The notes: generated by a model from the letters alone, not told the origin. Numbered from the stretch's first letter, positions 19,324 through 30,621 are shown. The stretch: 64,000 nucleotides of DNA from Lucinisca nassula (GCA_963580285.1 OY757013.1:154741900-154805899); one strand, 5' to 3'. Numbers and translations: made by a program.

Positions 19324-21231
19324 ATGTCAACCAAGACACCAGCAGAGCTGAAGGCCGAAAAGCGGGGCCGTACCTACCAGTGTGTCAGATGCATGAACAA
19401 GGGAGAGGAATACCTAAACACTAAGAGTAGAATGATGAGCCATATAATGAAGCTGCACCTTGGGCTGGACCAGATACCGTTCTACTGCAGCCTCTTCATG
19501 TTCAAGTGCTGGGATTTTCCCACCTTGAAAGACCACGTGACAAAGTTTCCTCGCCACAGAGTCATTTTTAATGAGAAGAAGGTAGACCCGGAAGATCTTG
19601 GCTGCTTGCGATGGAATGCTAAGCCATACATCATTGGGGACGCAGACCTCATTAGGTACACCAGGACGGACTCCATCAATCATTTTCTTCTAAGACAGAA
19701 GGGAGCCGAAGCAACCCTGTCCACTCAACAGATTGCCAATGCAGCCAATATGACTACTGACATTCTTGCTGAAGCCGTTCAGCGGATTGGATCTTCCAGC
19801 ATGGAGGTCGTCGAAGACACTGATGAGGGCGAAGATGAGATGCCAGTCCCTCAACCTACTCCCAATGGTCCAGAACCTTCACTCCAGTCTCTTTGGCAAA
19901 CATTCCTGTCCACAATGCATGGTTGCAAGCCTCTTATTACACCTACAGTCCAGATGCCATCTGTAGGGCCTGTGACGTCAAGCAAACCTTTGCCAGTTTC
20001 TGAACCTCTGTCGACATCCCAGATGACACCAAAATTGCCTGTGACGACAAGCAACCAGCTGCCATCCTCTGAACCTTTATCTACCTGCCAGATGCTGTCA
20101 TTAGCCCCTGTCACGAGTAGCTGGTCGTTATCATCTTTGAACACAGCCATGTCAAGCTGCAAAGTGCCATCCTTAGGTCCCACTTTGTCTTCTTGTGTGA
20201 CAACGTTGTCTGTTACGACGGGTACCTGGCAGATACCCTCACTGGACCTGGCGATGTCTTCGTGCCAAATCCGATCACCAGTCCTTATATCCAGTTTGCA
20301 GACAGCTCCTTCAATGCCTGTAACTGACCACCATTTGCTAGATTTGATGCTAACATTAGCCCCAGTGACTTCAAGTTGGTCAATCACATCACTTCAGACC
20401 ACGATGTCCAGTTGTCAGTTGCCATCTGTGACCTCCAGTCTATCCACTTGTGTGACGCCACTGTCTGCTACATGTACCTATCGGATGCCTCCTCTGAATC
20501 CGCTGATGACTACTCACAAAATCCTGCCACCAGTCACTACATCAAGCTGGCAGTTGTCACCTATTGTGCCTGCAACTACCACTAGTCAGCTCCTACTACC
20601 TTCTACAAGCAGCCTGATTCCAGTATCGCCCTCAGGTGTTTTGATGTCGGCCGGTCAGAAGATCACGTCAGTTGCTCCCCTCAGCAGTCCATTTATGGTA
20701 CCGCCCTCTGACTCTGTGCCATCAATCTGCCCAGCGCCAATGTCAGTCTCTGCCATGACGAGTAGCCAGACATGTTTACCATTCACCAGATCTGTGATGA
20801 CTGCCTACCCATTGCTTTCACCAGCAACTGCAACAGCCAAGACCCAAATGTCACCGTTGGACCCATTATTGGACAGCACAGATACATTTTCATCAGGAAG
20901 GAGCTCTCCCGAGGGGGTCTTTCGGCCGTGGTTGGCTGGACGTAAGCCATCGAAGTCAGCAGCTGAAGGGCTTATCCAGAGTGTGTCTGCCACCAGGAGC
21001 CATTCTTCTGCAGTTATGTCATCAACCTTGACCGAAAAGTCAGCATCTGGAACCATTGATGAACCCAGTGAAGAAAATATTCTACCACAGCTGATGGGGG
21101 ACCAGGATGAGGACAATCTCTCCACTAATGATGATGTGAGGGTCATTAATATTAAACCAGCTGAACCTAACAATTCCACCTCCTTAGCGACACCCTTGAG
21201 AAGGGGAACAAACACGTCAGGGAGGAGATAG
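19324..21231 (+). CDS. C2H2-like zinc-finger protein with long Ser/Thr/Pro-rich region
   Basis: Continuous 635-codon frame from ATG 19324 (MSTKTPAELKAEKRG). Residues ~20-75 form a zinc-finger module: CVRCMNKG ... HIMKLH, then FYCSLFMFKC ... HVTKFPRH. In the second finger the expected C-x2-C is CSLF, so one ligand may be lost or shifted to the later Cys. Then follow a segment with LLRQKGAEATLSTQQ, an acidic patch (VVEDTDEGEDEMP) and ~350 residues rich in Ser, Thr and Pro with imperfect repeats of the type APVTSSWSLSSL / SSCQ-PSL, probably disordered. Near 21171-21230 the coding potential shifts to frame 3, giving a coiled coil and basic tail. I recognise the finger architecture as recurring in invertebrate uncharacterised proteins but cannot name a function; DNA or RNA binding is inference. 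Confidence 0.7.
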   Translation: MSTKTPAELKAEKRGRTYQCVRCMNKGEEYLNTKSRMMSHIMKLHLGLDQIPFYCSLFMFKCWDFPTLKDHVTKFPRHRVIFNEKKVDPEDLGCLRWNAKPYIIGDADLIRYTRTDSINHFLLRQKGAEATLSTQQIANAANMTTDILAEAVQRIGSSSMEVVEDTDEGEDEMPVPQPTPNGPEPSLQSLWQTFLSTMHGCKPLITPTVQMPSVGPVTSSKPLPVSEPLSTSQMTPKLPVTTSNQLPSSEPLSTCQMLSLAPVTSSWSLSSLNTAMSSCKVPSLGPTLSSCVTTLSVTTGTWQIPSLDLAMSSCQIRSPVLISSLQTAPSMPVTDHHLLDLMLTLAPVTSSWSITSLQTTMSSCQLPSVTSSLSTCVTPLSATCTYRMPPLNPLMTTHKILPPVTTSSWQLSPIVPATTTSQLLLPSTSSLIPVSPSGVLMSAGQKITSVAPLSSPFMVPPSDSVPSICPAPMSVSAMTSSQTCLPFTRSVMTAYPLLSPATATAKTQMSPLDPLLDSTDTFSSGRSSPEGVFRPWLAGRKPSKSAAEGLIQSVSATRSHSSAVMSSTLTEKSASGTIDEPSEENILPQLMGDQDEDNLSTNDDVRVINIKPAEPNNSTSLATPLRRGTNTSGRR

Positions 21232-21524
21232 ACAAAAACACAAGAGCGATACGATGTTTAGAGAAGGCAGTTCGTGAACAAACACAAACTATCCAAGCCC
21301 AGGCAGAAGCTGACAAAATCAGAACACAGGTACTTAAGGACATAAAAGAGGAAATCCACCAGTTTGTGTTGTACTACAGATCCAACTTACGAGAGGAGAG
21401 GCACAAAGAAGAGAAGCAGAAATTGACGACCTTGAAACGAAAGCGATCCCCATCTCCAGAAAAAGAAAACGTGCTGAAATCTGTTGTGAAAAAGATACAA
21501 AGACACCAGAACAACCAGAAGTAG
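21171..21524 (+). CDS. Out-of-frame coiled-coil and basic C-terminus of the zinc-finger protein
   Basis: Frame 3 is open from 21171 to TAG 21522-21524 and reads LSDTLEKGNKHVREEIDKN, then a heptad-like helix (AIRCLEKAVREQTQTIQAQAE and KIRTQVLKDIKEEIHQF), then a basic end with KRKRSPSPEKEN, a plausible nuclear localisation signal. Its amino-acid composition is protein-like and it abuts the end of the frame-1 ORF, so the two were surely one protein. A -1 change is needed between 21171 and 21230; no canonical X-XXY-YYZ slippery site is visible, and a G4 run at 21203-21206 and a C3 run are likely places for a real or sequencing indel. Confidence 0.65.
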   Translation, partial: QFHLLSDTLEKGNKHVREEIDKNTRAIRCLEKAVREQTQTIQAQAEADKIRTQVLKDIKEEIHQFVLYYRSNLREERHKEEKQKLTTLKRKRSPSPEKENVLKSVVKKIQRHQNNQK

Positions 21525-21572
21525 ACTGTATCATCATAATGCTGAGTAGTGAAGAAGTGTTTGTGTAAATTT

Positions 21573-21578
21573 AATAAA
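21573..21578 (+). terminator. Polyadenylation signal
   Basis: AATAAA about 50 bp after the coiled-coil stop codon, consistent with a normal polymerase II transcript ending near 21600. Confidence 0.55.
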
Positions 21579-21599
21579 ACAAAGAAGTTAAAAACATGA

Positions 21600-24500
21600 A
21601 ATATCAACTTGTCGGCACTATAACTCCCATTTTTTATATTTTTCTTTGGCATTTTTTCTTCATTCTTTCTGGTTTATGCCTACTGTACTAGAATACCGCT
21701 GGGTCATGGCGAGTTTGGGAGTGCTGATTTTCAGAGTTCTTTTCCTTTAGACGACTGAGACACAACCTGTTTGTATGTCATAAATCGGCTAGCTACATGG
21801 GTTCATTGCCCATGTGCTGGCTGGTTTGCGGTATGCTGTCATAACAGTTGATCTCTTTTGTCTTGAGCAGGGGACTCGTAAATCTTGCACTCACAAGCTC
21901 TCTATATTTCTGCTGTATTCTCTAAATTTTCCCTTTTATAAGCATTTTTTTTATATTTAAGTCAAAATCTTTCCCCAATATTTCTTGTTTTGTATTTTGT
22001 CTCCCTAGCCTATATAATCTCTTCGTAGTCTTAACCATTAGTTTTGTATATTGGAAAGTGCTGCCATTTTGATTATCATGTGTGAAACAAATTAAATCTA
22101 TAATAAGAGAACAATCCAACACCAGAAAATAACAGTGTGGAACCATTATCTTCATCAATTATGTGAAGCTACATGCATACAACATAAATGGAACTGAAGG
22201 AACTATTATGAAAGTACATTGAAAACATTGTGTCGGACAAGAACTGTAGAAATAAAAACTCAAGTGTTATGTGGTACCACTAAATAATAACAATTATTAC
22301 TACAATAATTCTTGCCTAGCTCTTTTACCTTGAGAATGATACATGTTCTATAGTAACTGTGGCAAGGGGTGATATTTGTTGAGAATAAGTTTATGTATAT
22401 CTTGTTTTCTTGGGTGTGCAAGACAATCTATTAGGTATGCAAAATTCCTTTTGGATCCTTGGTGTTTTGCATACCTATTCAAATGCCTGTACATTCCCCA
22501 TTTAAATGTTATGTAATGCTGCAGTATTTTACTTTTTTTTTACTTCCTAATGAACAGCGTTCAGACAACATATTTTTTTTTACTGTGACTGTGTGCTTAA
22601 ATGCTGAGATTGTCTTGCACATGCCAGGCCCTACATGTTAATTGTCAAATCAATGTGTTGGCTCTGAAAGCTTTTTCTAGTCAGCTGTTTGAAAGAGGCA
22701 TTCCAAATTCATTTTTTTAAGTCTATTTTTATAGTGGTACTACACCAGATATTGTTTTGAATGTTTATGCCATAACTTCCTAACATTGCCACTATACTTA
22801 ATAAAGTATATTTTGTTTTTCAGGCATGCATTTCTTTGTGACACATATCCATATATATAGTAGAAGTTTCTTGAGAACTGTAAGCTGAAATTTTTCATGT
22901 TGTTTAAATTTCAATGTCTTTGGACCTGGAACATATGCTTCAGGATTGCCTCTCAATTTCAGGAAACATTCTAAAAGTGGGGGGTAATCTCAGGCTATGA
23001 ATAAAATTGATTTAACTTACAGCTTACGCTACTACTCGAGATCTTCTGTATGAACATGTTGAATGAGTTATGAATTATTGTTTATAGGGTGAAATTAGGT
23101 GTTTCTGAAGTTCGACTGTTGGAGCCACTCTAATTCATCCAACTTTAAATGCCTGTCTGAATTTAATGCACTGAAGAGATTTTCTCTTAGAATTTAAAGG
23201 TTACTATCAACTTTTAAAGAAAAATTTTATCATATGAAGTGCATTTCCCCTTATAAAGTGCAAGAGAAGTGTTCCACTTAATAAGTACTGAATGTCCATT
23301 TTGGGTGTCAGAAGTGGAGTTCATCTGAATGGCTTACTGTAATGAAAATAATCATCATCATGTTTCTTCGACAATATCCCTTTTATCAGGCATTATAACC
23401 ATTTAACCATTTCCATTAAATACAATCGTTTTTCATGTTATGATACCATTTTATAATGAGACAGCATAAGGTGCCTCATGTCTCAGAATTCATCCTCATA
23501 TAATTAAATCATTATATATGTATGTATGAGTGAAAATGGATATGTGTCCTTTATATGTCAATAAACAAGTTGCATATTAGCTTTGATTATACACCAGACG
23601 TTATAAACCATACTTTGGTGTTAAGCGGGAGCTTTCTAACACAAAAGTGGGGGGTAATGTGAAGCCCAAGGGCTTAAGTCTTTATTTTATACAGTGGAAA
23701 GCAACTTGTTTGTTGACATCCCTTTTGAACATGTTCTCTAGTCAAATGAACTGGGTATATCAAGGTCAATATATCAGCTGTTTTATTTGTTTTGTGCTTT
23801 TCACATTCCCCTTTTGTTGTAGATAAACTAAATTACCTTCAAGAGGATGACCTGTGTAACTTTTGAATAGGATCATGAAGCAATGAAAGCCATGATTTTC
23901 AACAGCTGTCACATCCAGTTATGCCAAATTTTTATATCCAAAAGCAGTAAATTATCTAGCCACTGTGTATCATGCCATCGTGTTGATGTCTAAATTTAGA
24001 TACAATCCTCTGACTGACCCAGACTGTAACCTAGTTACAATGTAAACCGTTTATTTATAGTGCACTTTCATCTTTTATCGGATACTGTTAGCAGTAAATG
24101 TCCTAAATATTTGACAACTCTCATCTATAAAAAGCCATAGAAACCTCAATATTTGAGCGATTTTCATGAAACTTGGAAATTCTGAAAGGTTATTATTTGC
24201 AATTTTTATTTATCTCAGTAACTTTATACATTTCATTCAGAAAAACAGTTTTTATGGGATTAAATAGATAGGGCTTCATTTATTTGGGCCTCCATTTTGT
24301 TTTCTTACACAGAACTTTCCTGCATGATTCGTGGGAAGTGCAGGTTTTGCAGGATTTTCTCTGTTGGAAATGTGAGAATTGTGGGAATTGGGTTGCAGGA
24401 TCTGTGGGAGTATATAAGAAATTCAAACAGATGATCTAGGATTTCGCCATTGTTGACATTGTAGGGTTAAGTTGGGGTTTTCAGGTGCTTTGAATTTTTA

Positions 24501-24679
24501 GTTTGTTTACTTAAAACAATCTACTTCTATTTAAGTTTTGAGGTTTAGAATGTTGGAGAAACTTTCTAAAACTACTGGACATTAATTTAGGGAGATGTTT
24601 AGATTGATTTTCTGGATAAAAAGTTGATTTATTGCATTTTATCTTGTGAAGGCATGCCTTTTATTTTGCATTTAAATAA
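21600..24679. other. AT-rich non-coding region
   Basis: About 3 kb with no coding signal on either strand; likely intergenic or extended 3' UTR/intron. Two purine tracts resembling LTR-retrotransposon polypurine tracts (AAAAGTGGGGGGTAAT) lie at ~22973 and ~23645. No paired LTRs or inverted repeats were recognised by eye. Confidence 0.45.
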
Positions 24680-24905
24680 TGGAGGTTTATGAAAAGGGAT
24701 ACTTTGGAGGTTTATGAGCCGGATTTCTTTGATCATTTATGAACAGGAATCTTTGGAGGGTTATGACCAGGACTCCTTTGATCACTTATGAACAGGAATC
24801 TTTTGGAGGTTTATGAGCAGGAATATCTTGGGGTTTTATGAACAGGAAACTTTTGGAGGTTTATGAGCAGAAATATCTTGGGGTTTTATGAACAGGAATC
24901 TCGTA
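24680..24905. repeat. ~30-bp minisatellite
   Basis: About seven imperfect units alternating TTTATGAACAGGAATC and TTTGGAGGTTTATGAGCAGG. Period roughly 28-32 bp. Not coding. Confidence 0.75.
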
Positions 24906-25429
24906 GCAGCAGTATCTTTATCAAAGTTAAGCTTCATTTAAGGGGAATTATAGATTATTATTATTGAATATTGCCTGCCTGAGAACACTTTGCTGTTTTA
25001 TTCAGAGCCACACATATATTATGCGTTTCTAGATCTATTATTATTAAGTTTTAAAAATCATTAAAACTGTTGAAAATGTAGCTAGTTCTAAAGTGATCTT
25101 TTCTTTCCAAGTAATTCCTATCAGAGTTTTATCAGAAAATCCCCTTGGCGAAATCCAACCTTCATGTGAAAGGCATGCGGGTCTAGTGTAGCTAAGAATC
25201 CGTCGTCCGGCCTGCTTTCTCGTCTGTCTTTTGTATATTGCTCAACAATCTGACAGTAGATAAGCAGTGTCTGTTGCCGGGCTGTTGCGAATATTGTTCA
25301 GTATAGTCAGGTTTCCTGATGTGAACCACGCTACCATTCACTCATCAGTAGACAGCTGGTCCGCTTTATCTAAAGGTGAGCGATTGGACCAGTGACTAAT
25401 AAAGAAAAAGTCCCTAGACACTCGGCGTA
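24906..25429. other. Non-coding spacer
   Basis: No feature recognised. Confidence 0.3.
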
Positions 25430-25690
25430 CGTTACAATAAGCTAACCTATTTCGCGTTATGTCCGCGTGACTCACGCGCATTGCGTGCGTGTAAAATTTT
25501 CGCGTTTCAATACGCGGTTCATCGCGTTCATACGTGATTGCAACGCGTTTAATATCAGCCAATGAAAGTGATTTTCCAAACGCGCTTGGTTAACACAATA
25601 CGCGTTTCTATGCGAGAGAATTCCAACCAATAAGAATAAGACAGGTAAGTGACAATAACACGCGTGAGTGTGAGAGGACACGGGCAAATC
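25430..25690. promoter_or_regulatory. CGCG-rich patch with CCAAT-like motifs
   Basis: Dense in CGCG/ACGCG words (for example TTTCGCGTT, ACTCACGCGCATT, CAACGCGTTT, ACACGCGTGAG) in an otherwise CpG-poor, AT-rich setting, with CCAATGAAAG and CCAATAAG. A related CGCG-rich patch occurs at 28735-28945. It could be a CpG-island-like promoter or a diverged repeat; no transcript start can be assigned. Confidence 0.3.
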
Positions 25691-26032
25691 AAAATCCTCT
25701 TTGCTCGTAATTTTGACTCTCATTTTTTATTTATCGTTCATGCATTTAAAGCGGCATTGGTCTCTCTTATCAGTAGTGATTCCTTCGGATAAACAAACAC
25801 AATTACAGTTACATTTACAGGCATATTTTGGATTGCATAATACTCTAATGACTGGCAGTTTAGAGATAATACACACTCAGGGCACTCTGAGGAATGTCAA
25901 ACAGGTAGGGGACCAAGAGAGGGTAATCGTTTACGCTGGGATATGTATTTGACAAGTCACGTCTATTTACTTGTTTGTGGGCACTCATCAGAACCGCCTT
26001 GTCATGGGTGTTTTTGGTGTTTCTAACACATC

Positions 26033-26272
26033 TCGAAAACACACCTATAAACTTTTGACACCGCTAAACACCATTTTTATAATAGTAAAACAGGGGATAA
26101 AGAGGGGTACATATTATTATTCTACTCTTATTTCTGCACAAAATAAATATTAGAATATAAATACTCGTCGGAACTGCCCTGCCGAGTCGGTTCTAACGAG
26201 TACCCACAACCTATGCTCAGTTTGGGTGGTAACAAATTCAATATATTTGTACAGGCGTATTTTCGTTATAAA
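26033..26272. mobile_element. Foldback MITE (diverged copy)
   Basis: Left end CGAAAACACACCTATA and right end ACAGGCGTATTTTCGTTATA are inverted relatives. The centre reads CGGAACTGCC...GGTTCTAACGAGTACCCAC, a decayed version of the hairpin seen intact at 34760-34830. Confidence 0.6.
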
Positions 26273-26303
26273 ATATACCCACAATCTCTGTTTGGAACAA
26301 AGA

Positions 26304-26325
26304 TAAATAAATAAATAAATAAATG
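26304..26325. repeat. (AAAT)n microsatellite
   Basis: Five to six ATAA units. Confidence 0.85.
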
Positions 26326-26384
26326 TAAAGAAAATGTGGTAGACGCCTGAAAAAACACATTTTTTAAAGTTTATAAAGTGTAGC

Positions 26385-28145
26385 GGCAATTGGCTAACAG
26401 TGTAGACCCAGTTCACACGCAAAAAAAACTAGGCTTCTGATCAGGGCCTACATTGTTTCCAAAAGCTTTTGACATTTCCATAATAAATTTTGAATAAAAC
26501 ACAACCTCATAATCTTAAATTTTGAAAGGGTCTTGTGCTATTTTCAAGGTGGAAGATTCCATTTGGCCCCAATTGGCGGCAAAAGGTGAAGACCCAGATC
26601 AAACGCAACAGAACTAGGCGTCTGATAAGGACCTACATTGTTTGCAAAAAGTTCAGGCATTTTTTTTTTTCAAATTATACATTTCGAAGAAAACACACTC
26701 TCCTACTATTAATTATTGATATGAGCTTGTTCTATTTACAAGGTGGAAGATTCCTTTTGGCGCCAAAACAGACCCAGATAAGTTGCAGCAGATCAGGGCC
26801 TACATTATATGCAAAAAGTGCAAAAAGTTCAGGCATTTCTCAAATGAATTTCGAAGACAACACAAGATGATTCTACTACACTTTGAAATGGATTAGTGTT
26901 ATGTATAAGATGGAAGATTCCATTTGGTAAAAAAAAAATGGGCTAATTAAAGAAAATAAATGAAAATTACAAATATAAATAAATAAAAAATGGGCCGCTT
27001 CTGTGAGTGACTGAACATGTATTATTACGGAAATTTTTGAAGAAAAGACAACCTCGCACTCTTAAATTTTGAAATGGTCTTGTGCTATGTTCAATGTGGA
27101 AGATGTCATTTGGCGCCAAATAGCAAAATGTGCAGACCATGATCATACGCAACAGCATTAGGCGCCTGACCAGGGCTAACATTGTTATTAAAATGTTCAG
27201 ACATTTTTAAAATAAAATTTTAAAGCAAACACAACCTTCAATTGGTCTTGAGCTATTTACAAGGTGGAATATCCCATTTGGCGCCAAATTGGCAAAAATT
27301 GCAGATCTAGATCAGATCTAGCAGAAGTAGGCGTCTGATCAGGACCCACTTTGTTTGCAAAAAGTTCAGGCCTTTCCCAAAGCATACATTTTGAAGCAAC
27401 CACAACCTTTGAAATGGATGTGTTCTATTACCAGGGTGGAAGATTCCATTTGTCTCCAAAAGGCTAACAGGTGCACACCCAGATCAGACGCAGTGCAAGT
27501 AGGCATCTGATCAAAGCCTACATCATATACAAAGGGTTCAGACATTTTCAAAATTAAATTTTAAAGAAAACACAACCTTCAATTGGTCTTGCGCTATTTA
27601 CAAGGTGGAAGATCCCATTTGGCGCCAAATGGCGAAAATTGCAGATCCAGATCAGACCTAGCAAAAGTAGGCATCTGATCAGGACCCACTTTCTTCAGGC
27701 GCCAAATTGGCGAAATTTTCAGATCCAGATCAGATCTAGCAGAAGTAAGCGTCTGATTAGGACCCACTTTGTTTGCCAAAAGTTCAGGCCTTCATAAAGC
27801 AAACATTTTGAAGAAACCACAACCTCTGAAATGGACTTGTTCTATTACCAAGGTGGAAGATTCCATTTGTCTCCAAATGGCAAAAAAGTGCAGACCCAGA
27901 TTAGACGAAGCAAAAGTATGGACTTGTTCTATTAACAAGGTGGAAGATTCCATTTGTCTCCAAATGGCAAAAAAGTGCAGACCAAGATTGTACGAAGCAA
28001 AAGTAGGAATCTGATCAGGACCTACATCAGATTCCAAGGGTTTAGGCATTTCCGAAATAAATTTCGAAGAAAACACAACCTGATTCTCCTAAATTTCGAA
28101 ATGGACAAATGCTATATACAAGGTGTAAGTTTCCATTTGGCAGAC
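26385..28145. repeat. ~185-bp satellite-like tandem array
   Basis: About nine to ten units. Each contains AAGGTGGAAGATTCCATTTG, a variable GGCGCCAAATGGCAAAA segment, GCAGACCCAGATCAGACG, TCTGATCAGGACCTACATTG and TTTTGAAGAAAACACAACCT. Some units are truncated, as at 27700 and 27900, where partial units are joined. The same unit is one arm of the palindromic element at 50740-51177. Not coding; ORFs on both strands are chance frames. Confidence 0.9.
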
Positions 28146-28156
28146 AAAAATGGTGT

Positions 28157-28272
28157 AGTTTATATTTTCTTGTCCTTTTGGATCATTGATTCCATTGTGG
28201 AATATTGAAAATACTTGAGGCTCACTGATGAGGTCTAATTGGCCGAAACTAGCTAGTCTGGCCCAGAAAACA
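28157..28272 (+). mobile_element. Hammerhead-bearing retroelement fragment (PLE or retrozyme type)
   Basis: A ~116-bp block from TATATTTTCTTGTCC to CCCAGAAAACAT also occurs at 55042-55165 (reverse) and, diverged, at 31385-31470 (reverse). It is inserted at the edge of the satellite array. Confidence 0.75.
28219..28264 (+). ncRNA. Hammerhead ribozyme
   Basis: All core elements are present in order: stem I strand GGCTCA, CTGATGA (28225-28231), stem II GGTC/GGCC with loop TAATT, GAAA (28245-28248), a short self-complementary stem III (ACTAGCTAGT), cleavage-site C at 28258, and stem I closing strand TGGCCC. One stem I position is a C-C mismatch; it is otherwise paired. Such ribozymes process transcripts of Penelope-like elements and retrozymes. 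Confidence 0.8.
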
Positions 28273-28734
28273 TTTACAGATCTGCGGTGAACATATTTAA
28301 TTTAACGAAATAAATGAAAATTACAAAAAAAAAAATAATAATAATAATTAAAAAAAAACAATGGACCATTTCTGTGAGTGAATGAACATGAATTGTTTCG
28401 GACATCTAGTATATGTGGCGATAATGAGGTGTTGTTTTAAACAGCTATCTTTTTAGCCCCAAGTTGCACCAGGGTGTCATAAAATTTTTGGTCAATAAGC
28501 ATCCTGTATTTTGACAGTCAACTTCAATCATTATGCAGTATACCTATATTTTACCCTTTACCCCCAGACAAATGTAAATGAATAATTGACTTGTCCTCTT
28601 TTCGGAAAAAAAATCAGATATGTTCAAACTAAAAAAATTCTGAAACAAGGAAAATTTGAAGACATAAAAAAAGGAAATAAAAAGGACGATAAGTGTGAAA
28701 TAGTTACGCAATATTGACTGGTTGCTTTTGGAAC
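28273..28734. other. AT-rich spacer
   Basis: Contains an A/AAT-rich stretch (28325-28360). No gene. Confidence 0.35.
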
Positions 28735-28945
28735 GAGAAGCAGTCTGTGAATGCGCACTATCCGCGTTTTGGACTCTCAGGATTGATTGGCTGATCAACA
28801 ATCGCGATTTATGCGCAATATCGCGTTATTTATAAAAGCAATTGATCGGCTAAAATGTCATTCGCAAATGAAATGCTTGAAACGCGAATGCGAAACTCGC
28901 GCGATAAAAATGCGTAACAAATGCGCGCGCTGTAACCTTTCACTC
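28735..28945. promoter_or_regulatory. CGCG-rich patch
   Basis: Words such as TATCCGCGTTTTGG, ATCGCGATTTATGCGC, CTCGCGCGAT and ATGCGCGCGCTG; GATTGGCTGATC contains an inverted CCAAT box. It mirrors 25430-25690 on the other side of the satellite. A GATGGCGGATG follows at 29121, a context often seen at YY1-type promoters; only suggestive. Confidence 0.3.
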
Positions 28946-29934
28946 GAGCGTATCTATAGTTACTATTAATAATTTATGTCTTGTATATAATATCGTTCTT
29001 GTGCTTTACCCCACAGCTGCCCGTTCACCTGTCAGAGATCACCCTTGGTCATCTTGTAAGCATATGGGTTTGCGAGACGCCGTAAACCCACATGTAACGG
29101 AGGCAGAAAGAGACTTAAAAGATGGCGGATGAAAATTAAAAAAGAATTACAGCATTGCTTTGGTTCTTTAAGTTTCAGATATATAGTTGATACATTAGCA
29201 TTAGAACGCCAGTGGCATTAAATATTATGCTGTGAAGAAATGGTTCGACGGGTTGTTTTCCATCACTTTGATTCATTGGTTTTTGGTTAAAAAATTCTCA
29301 TTCTAACATGACATCATGTCATAAACTTTTTCTCGCTGAGTATTTTGATCAAAGAACATCACGAAATACGCCTCTCTACTTCTGTGTGCGGGTGCTAACA
29401 TCTGGAATGAGTGTTCGAGAGTAATTCAAATAAGATTGGAGCTTCCATCGCAATCAAACTAAAATAAATTATATAAACTAATTCTAAAATCTTTGAACCC
29501 AACGTTTATATAGTAAAACTTAGGGCTGATGACAATCAATTATCAGTCCTTTCATTGTGATCGATAATGGATCAGTAATCACTGAAGATGTGGTCATAAT
29601 TTTACCTTCCCGGCATTGACTCTTACCATAACATCTTATAGTTTGTTAAACTTTGCCGTATGAATAAGTACAGACAAGCCTGATCGAACAGTGTAGACCC
29701 GGATGAGAGGCCGCGTCTCTGCAGGTTCTGCACTGTTTGCCACTTACCCAGCCATTGTTGACACAACATTTGGTTGTAAATTATACTACTGAACAGTTTA
29801 GTGGAATTTATTTGTCGATTTTAAGATTGTTTGTGTCAACCTCAGTAAAACTGGGGTTTACAGGAGTATACATAAATTGTCCTATTCCTACCTGCATAGA
29901 CCATCGAGTTATTCTTTGTTTTGTTTCATTTGTT
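28946..29934. other. Non-coding DNA
   Basis: No gene or repeat recognised except the CGCG flank; frames here are short. Confidence 0.35.
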
Positions 29935-29937
29935 TCT

Positions 29938-30112
29938 GAAGTCCTGACGCCAAATGAAACCAATAACGTTTATATTCATGGACCGTCCGACTCGCACCAC
30001 TTTGCCTGGGCAAGCTTAGAAGCGGTTTACCAATACTCATGTGAGGTCGGTTTGAGCTCTGTGTGGAAGCATCGTGCGGTCCAATCTATTTCTTTTGGCC
30101 CCGAGGCCAGGG
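29938..30112 (-). mobile_element. ~300-bp SINE-like element, partial
   Basis: Matches the family defined at 63690-63990: AATGAAACCAATA, GACTCGCACCACTTTGCCTG, CTCTGTGTGGAAGCATCGTG and the GGCCCCGAGG head are present; the tail part is missing. Confidence 0.7.
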
Positions 30113-30621
30113 TGATCTAGTTATCCTTTACGATAGGAACTGACAACTTAACCAAATGCAAACAAATTTGATTTTTCTAGTCAATAAACCCAAGACATGG
30201 TTTCTTGTCGTGCAGCTGCAGTGATAATGTTTTACTTTGATTTGTACTCTGGCAAGTGGTGAGCTGTTCCAGGCATGCATCCTCTATATGTGGAATGAAG
30301 ACCAGGAATTTGCATTAACTACCACCAACGCTCAACTTAACTTATACAGTGGACTTCTCAGACATACCTCAAATGTCTTGGGCATGAAGGATATGGGCAA
30401 AATATTTCATGAAGATACACCGAACCTAAAAGGTATACAGGTACATAATATCCTCTTTTCCAAGAGCTACACAGGCTATCTATGCTCCATTTAAGATCTG
30501 GAAATAAAGAATGAAAAAGTGCTATTATTTCTTATCATATCCCTTAAGTTATAAGCAGCTTCACAGGATAGTTATATATTTTCCATTTATCATATAACAT
30601 CGCGCTTATTTTGTGAATAAA
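30113..30621. other. Non-coding DNA with an 85-codon frame
   Basis: The frame at 30237-30494 has no recognised domain and no supporting signal. Confidence 0.3.

Noticed and set aside
29121..29140. GATGGCGGATG as a first coding exon
   Set aside because: The frame stops after five codons with no donor site.
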